Both the position numbers and the translations under genes were made by a program. Below the pieces are notes generated by a model, which did no database searches, was not told the origin of the DNA, and saw nothing but the letters and a program-made list of their open reading frames with translations. This document shows, piece by piece, positions 5,261 through 6,661 of a DNA stretch of 6,661 nucleotides. Source of the stretch: Ramlibacter sp. (GTDB lineage Bacteria; Pseudomonadota; Gammaproteobacteria; Burkholderiales; Burkholderiaceae); contig JACMQP010000472.1 of the NCBI GenBank assembly GCA_014376915.1, forward strand, positions 1 to 6,661, read 5' to 3'. Position 1 is the stretch's first letter. The number at the start of each line of letters is the position of its first letter.

Positions 5261-5893
5261 ATGGATGAGTCGTCCCCCCAAGCGGCGCGCCTACCGGTCT
5301 ATGTGCTGGCGGCCCACCCCAATTTGCGCGAGTCGCGCGTCAATCGCCGGCTGCAGGAAGCGGCGCGCTCCGTGCCCGGTGTCGACGTCAACGACATCTA
5401 TTCCAGCAGCACCGACTACGACTTCGACCTCCAGCGCGAACAGGCCCGGGCCGAGGCGGCGCAGCTGATCGTGCTGCTGCACCCGATCCGCTGGTATTCG
5501 ATGCCAGCGTTGATGAAACTGTGGTTCGACGACGTGCTCACTTACGGCTGGGCCTATGGGGGCGGCACCGCGCTGCGCGGCAAGGACCTGTGGCTGGTGG
5601 CCACCGTTGGCGGTTCCGAAGCCTCCTACCACCCGGAAAACTACAACCGCTATTTCTTCGACGCGTTCCTGCCCCCCTACGAGCAGACCGCGGCCCTGTG
5701 CGGCATGCGATTCCTGCCGCCGATGCTGCTGTTCGGCGCCCACCGCGTCAGCGAGGCCGACATCGCAACGCACGTGGCGACCTTCCGCGAGCGCCTGCTG
5801 ACCTATCCGGACTGGCCCGAGATGGATGGGCTGCTGGATTGCCCGACCTGCGAGGTGCCGGCCTTCGACCGTCCCGGGGGCGCTTCGAGCTGA
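5261..5893 (+). CDS. kefF: KefF-like NAD(P)H oxidoreductase (flavodoxin fold), ancillary subunit of the Kef antiporter
   Basis: The product is 210 aa and follows E. coli KefF closely. Landmarks are VLAAHPNLRESRVNRRL (15-31, the flavin phosphate region), LIVLLHPIRWYSMPALMKLW (69-88), YGWAYGGGTALRGK (95-108), the GGSEASYHP loop (117-125) and the CGMRFLPP segment (147-154). KefF is an FMN-dependent quinone oxidoreductase that sits on the cytoplasmic face of KefC and is needed for its full activity. The start ATG 5261 gives the family N-terminus with about 10 extra residues; no Shine-Dalgarno is present. The C-terminus is about 30 residues longer than E. coli KefF and contains a CPTC pair (C194, C197) followed by EVPAFDRPGG, which I do not recognise in KefF. 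The stop is 1 nt before the antiporter ATG. Confidence 0.92.
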   Translation: MDESSPQAARLPVYVLAAHPNLRESRVNRRLQEAARSVPGVDVNDIYSSSTDYDFDLQREQARAEAAQLIVLLHPIRWYSMPALMKLWFDDVLTYGWAYGGGTALRGKDLWLVATVGGSEASYHPENYNRYFFDAFLPPYEQTAALCGMRFLPPMLLFGAHRVSEADIATHVATFRERLLTYPDWPEMDGLLDCPTCEVPAFDRPGGASS

Positions 5894-5894
5894 C

Positions 5895-6661
5895 ATGGAA
5901 AACGCCCCGGCCTGGCTGACCAACAGCCTCATCTACCTGAGCGCCGCCGTGATCGTGGTGCCGCTGTCGCGGGCGCTCGGCCTCGGATCGATCATCGGAT
6001 ACCTGGTGGCCGGCATCGCCATCGGCCCGTGGGGGCTCGGGCTGGTGACCAATGTCGAGGACATCCTGCACTTCGCCGAGTTCGGCGTGGTGCTGATGTT
6101 GTTCCTGGTCGGCCTCGAGCTGGAGCCGCGGCGCCTGTGGAGCCTGCGCCGCCCGATCTTCGGCTGGGGCTCGGCCCAGGTGCTGGGCTGCGCAGCGCTG
6201 CTGTTCATCGCCGCCATGCTCGTCGGCGCTTCGTGGCGGGTCGCCCTGGTCGCCGCGCTGGGCCTGGCGCTGTCGTCCACCGCCATCGCACTGCAGGTGC
6301 TCGGCGAGCGCAACCTGCTGCCCACGTCGGCAGGACAGGCGGGGTTTTCAATCCTGCTGTTCCAGGACGTCGCCGCCATCCCGATCCTGGCGCTGCTGCC
6401 CTTGCTGGGTGGGGTCGCGGAGGCGGGCCGCGGCGATAACTGGATCCTGGATGCACTGAAGATCGTCAGCGTGGTGGCCGGCATCATCCTGGGCGGCCGT
6501 CTGGTGATCCGGCCGCTGCTGCGCTGGATCGCCAAGAGCAAGACGCCGGAGATCTTCACCGCGGCTTCGCTGCTGCTGGTCGTGGCCATCGCGGCGCTGA
6601 TGCAGCTGGTCGGCCTGTCGATGGCGCTGGGCGCCTTCCTCGCGGGCGTGCTGCTGGCCGA
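5895..6661 (+). CDS. kefC: KefC-like glutathione-gated K+/H+ antiporter, partial (C-terminus beyond right edge)
   Basis: The first 255 codons are present and remain open at the right edge. The sequence tracks E. coli KefC from the first helix: the LGLGSIIGYLVAGIAIGPWG segment (28-47), HFAEFGVVLMLFLVGLELEP (59-78), LALSSTAIALQVLGERN (124-140), LLFQDVAAIPILALLPLL (154-171) and LSMALGAFLAGVLLA (241-255). D158 in the FQD motif matches the conserved aspartate of the CPA2 transporter core. KefC-type proteins export K+ in exchange for H+ during electrophile stress, acidifying the cytoplasm; glutathione holds them closed through a cytoplasmic RCK/KTN domain, which would lie outside the window, so glutathione gating is inferred. 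ATG 5895 starts 1 nt after the kefF-like stop, so translational coupling is likely. A kefB assignment is also possible. Confidence 0.92.
   Translation, partial: MENAPAWLTNSLIYLSAAVIVVPLSRALGLGSIIGYLVAGIAIGPWGLGLVTNVEDILHFAEFGVVLMLFLVGLELEPRRLWSLRRPIFGWGSAQVLGCAALLFIAAMLVGASWRVALVAALGLALSSTAIALQVLGERNLLPTSAGQAGFSILLFQDVAAIPILALLPLLGGVAEAGRGDNWILDALKIVSVVAGIILGGRLVIRPLLRWIAKSKTPEIFTAASLLLVVAIAALMQLVGLSMALGAFLAGVLLA

Noticed and set aside
1..6661. Mobile elements, CRISPR arrays, tRNA or rRNA genes, toxin-antitoxin or defence systems
   Set aside because: No transposase or integrase motif, spaced direct repeats, cloverleaf or defence-type domain was seen; the genes are of chromosomal housekeeping type.

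Overview
The window looks like chromosomal DNA from a high-G+C betaproteobacterium, most likely Burkholderiales and probably near Comamonadaceae. The grounds are base composition, codon use, and the remembered look of the BioC-like protein, the CrgA-type LysR regulator and the small exported Ala-rich protein. No database search was possible. The content is mostly core genome. I see no phage, transposon, integron, CRISPR, rRNA or tRNA signature.

Layout, left to right. (1) A minus-strand pair: a BioC-like methyltransferase (258-1235) followed 10 nt later by a DUF2244 membrane protein cut by the left edge (1-247). (2) A divergent plus-strand pair across a 64-bp gap: a ComF-family phosphoribosyltransferase (1300-2019) and the tRNA wobble 2'-O-methyltransferase trmL (2025-2501). 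(3) A convergent LysR-family regulator (2521-3465), ending 19 bp from trmL. Upstream of it is an AT-rich 208-bp intergenic region with a perfect T-N11-A inverted repeat. (4) A small exported Ala-rich protein (3674-3973), divergent from the LysR gene. It ends at a strong, probably bidirectional terminator (4006-4040). (5) Minus-strand genes for a MaoC-family hydratase (4055-4510) and an orphan ParA-type ATPase (4578-5198). (6) A divergent plus-strand pair: a KefF-like flavodoxin-fold NAD(P)H oxidoreductase (5261-5893) and, 1 nt later, a KefC-like K+/H+ antiporter cut by the right edge (5895-6661).

Functional groupings. The two Kef genes form a clear unit, since KefF is the ancillary activator of KefC. 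The LysR regulator probably controls itself and perhaps the divergent small exported protein. With the predicted start site for that gene, the LysR box is centred near -65, the usual place for this family. The other neighbours look like ordinary housekeeping genes without an obvious shared pathway.

The best leads are regulatory. Three genes with no usable Shine-Dalgarno (comF, maoC-like, kefF-like) each have a TA-rich -10-like hexamer exactly 6 nt before ATG, suggesting leaderless transcripts. Three genes with good Shine-Dalgarno sites (lysR, small exported protein, parA) lack this. In two divergent gaps of almost equal size the same TA-rich core could also serve the opposite strand. I found no convincing new multi-gene system.
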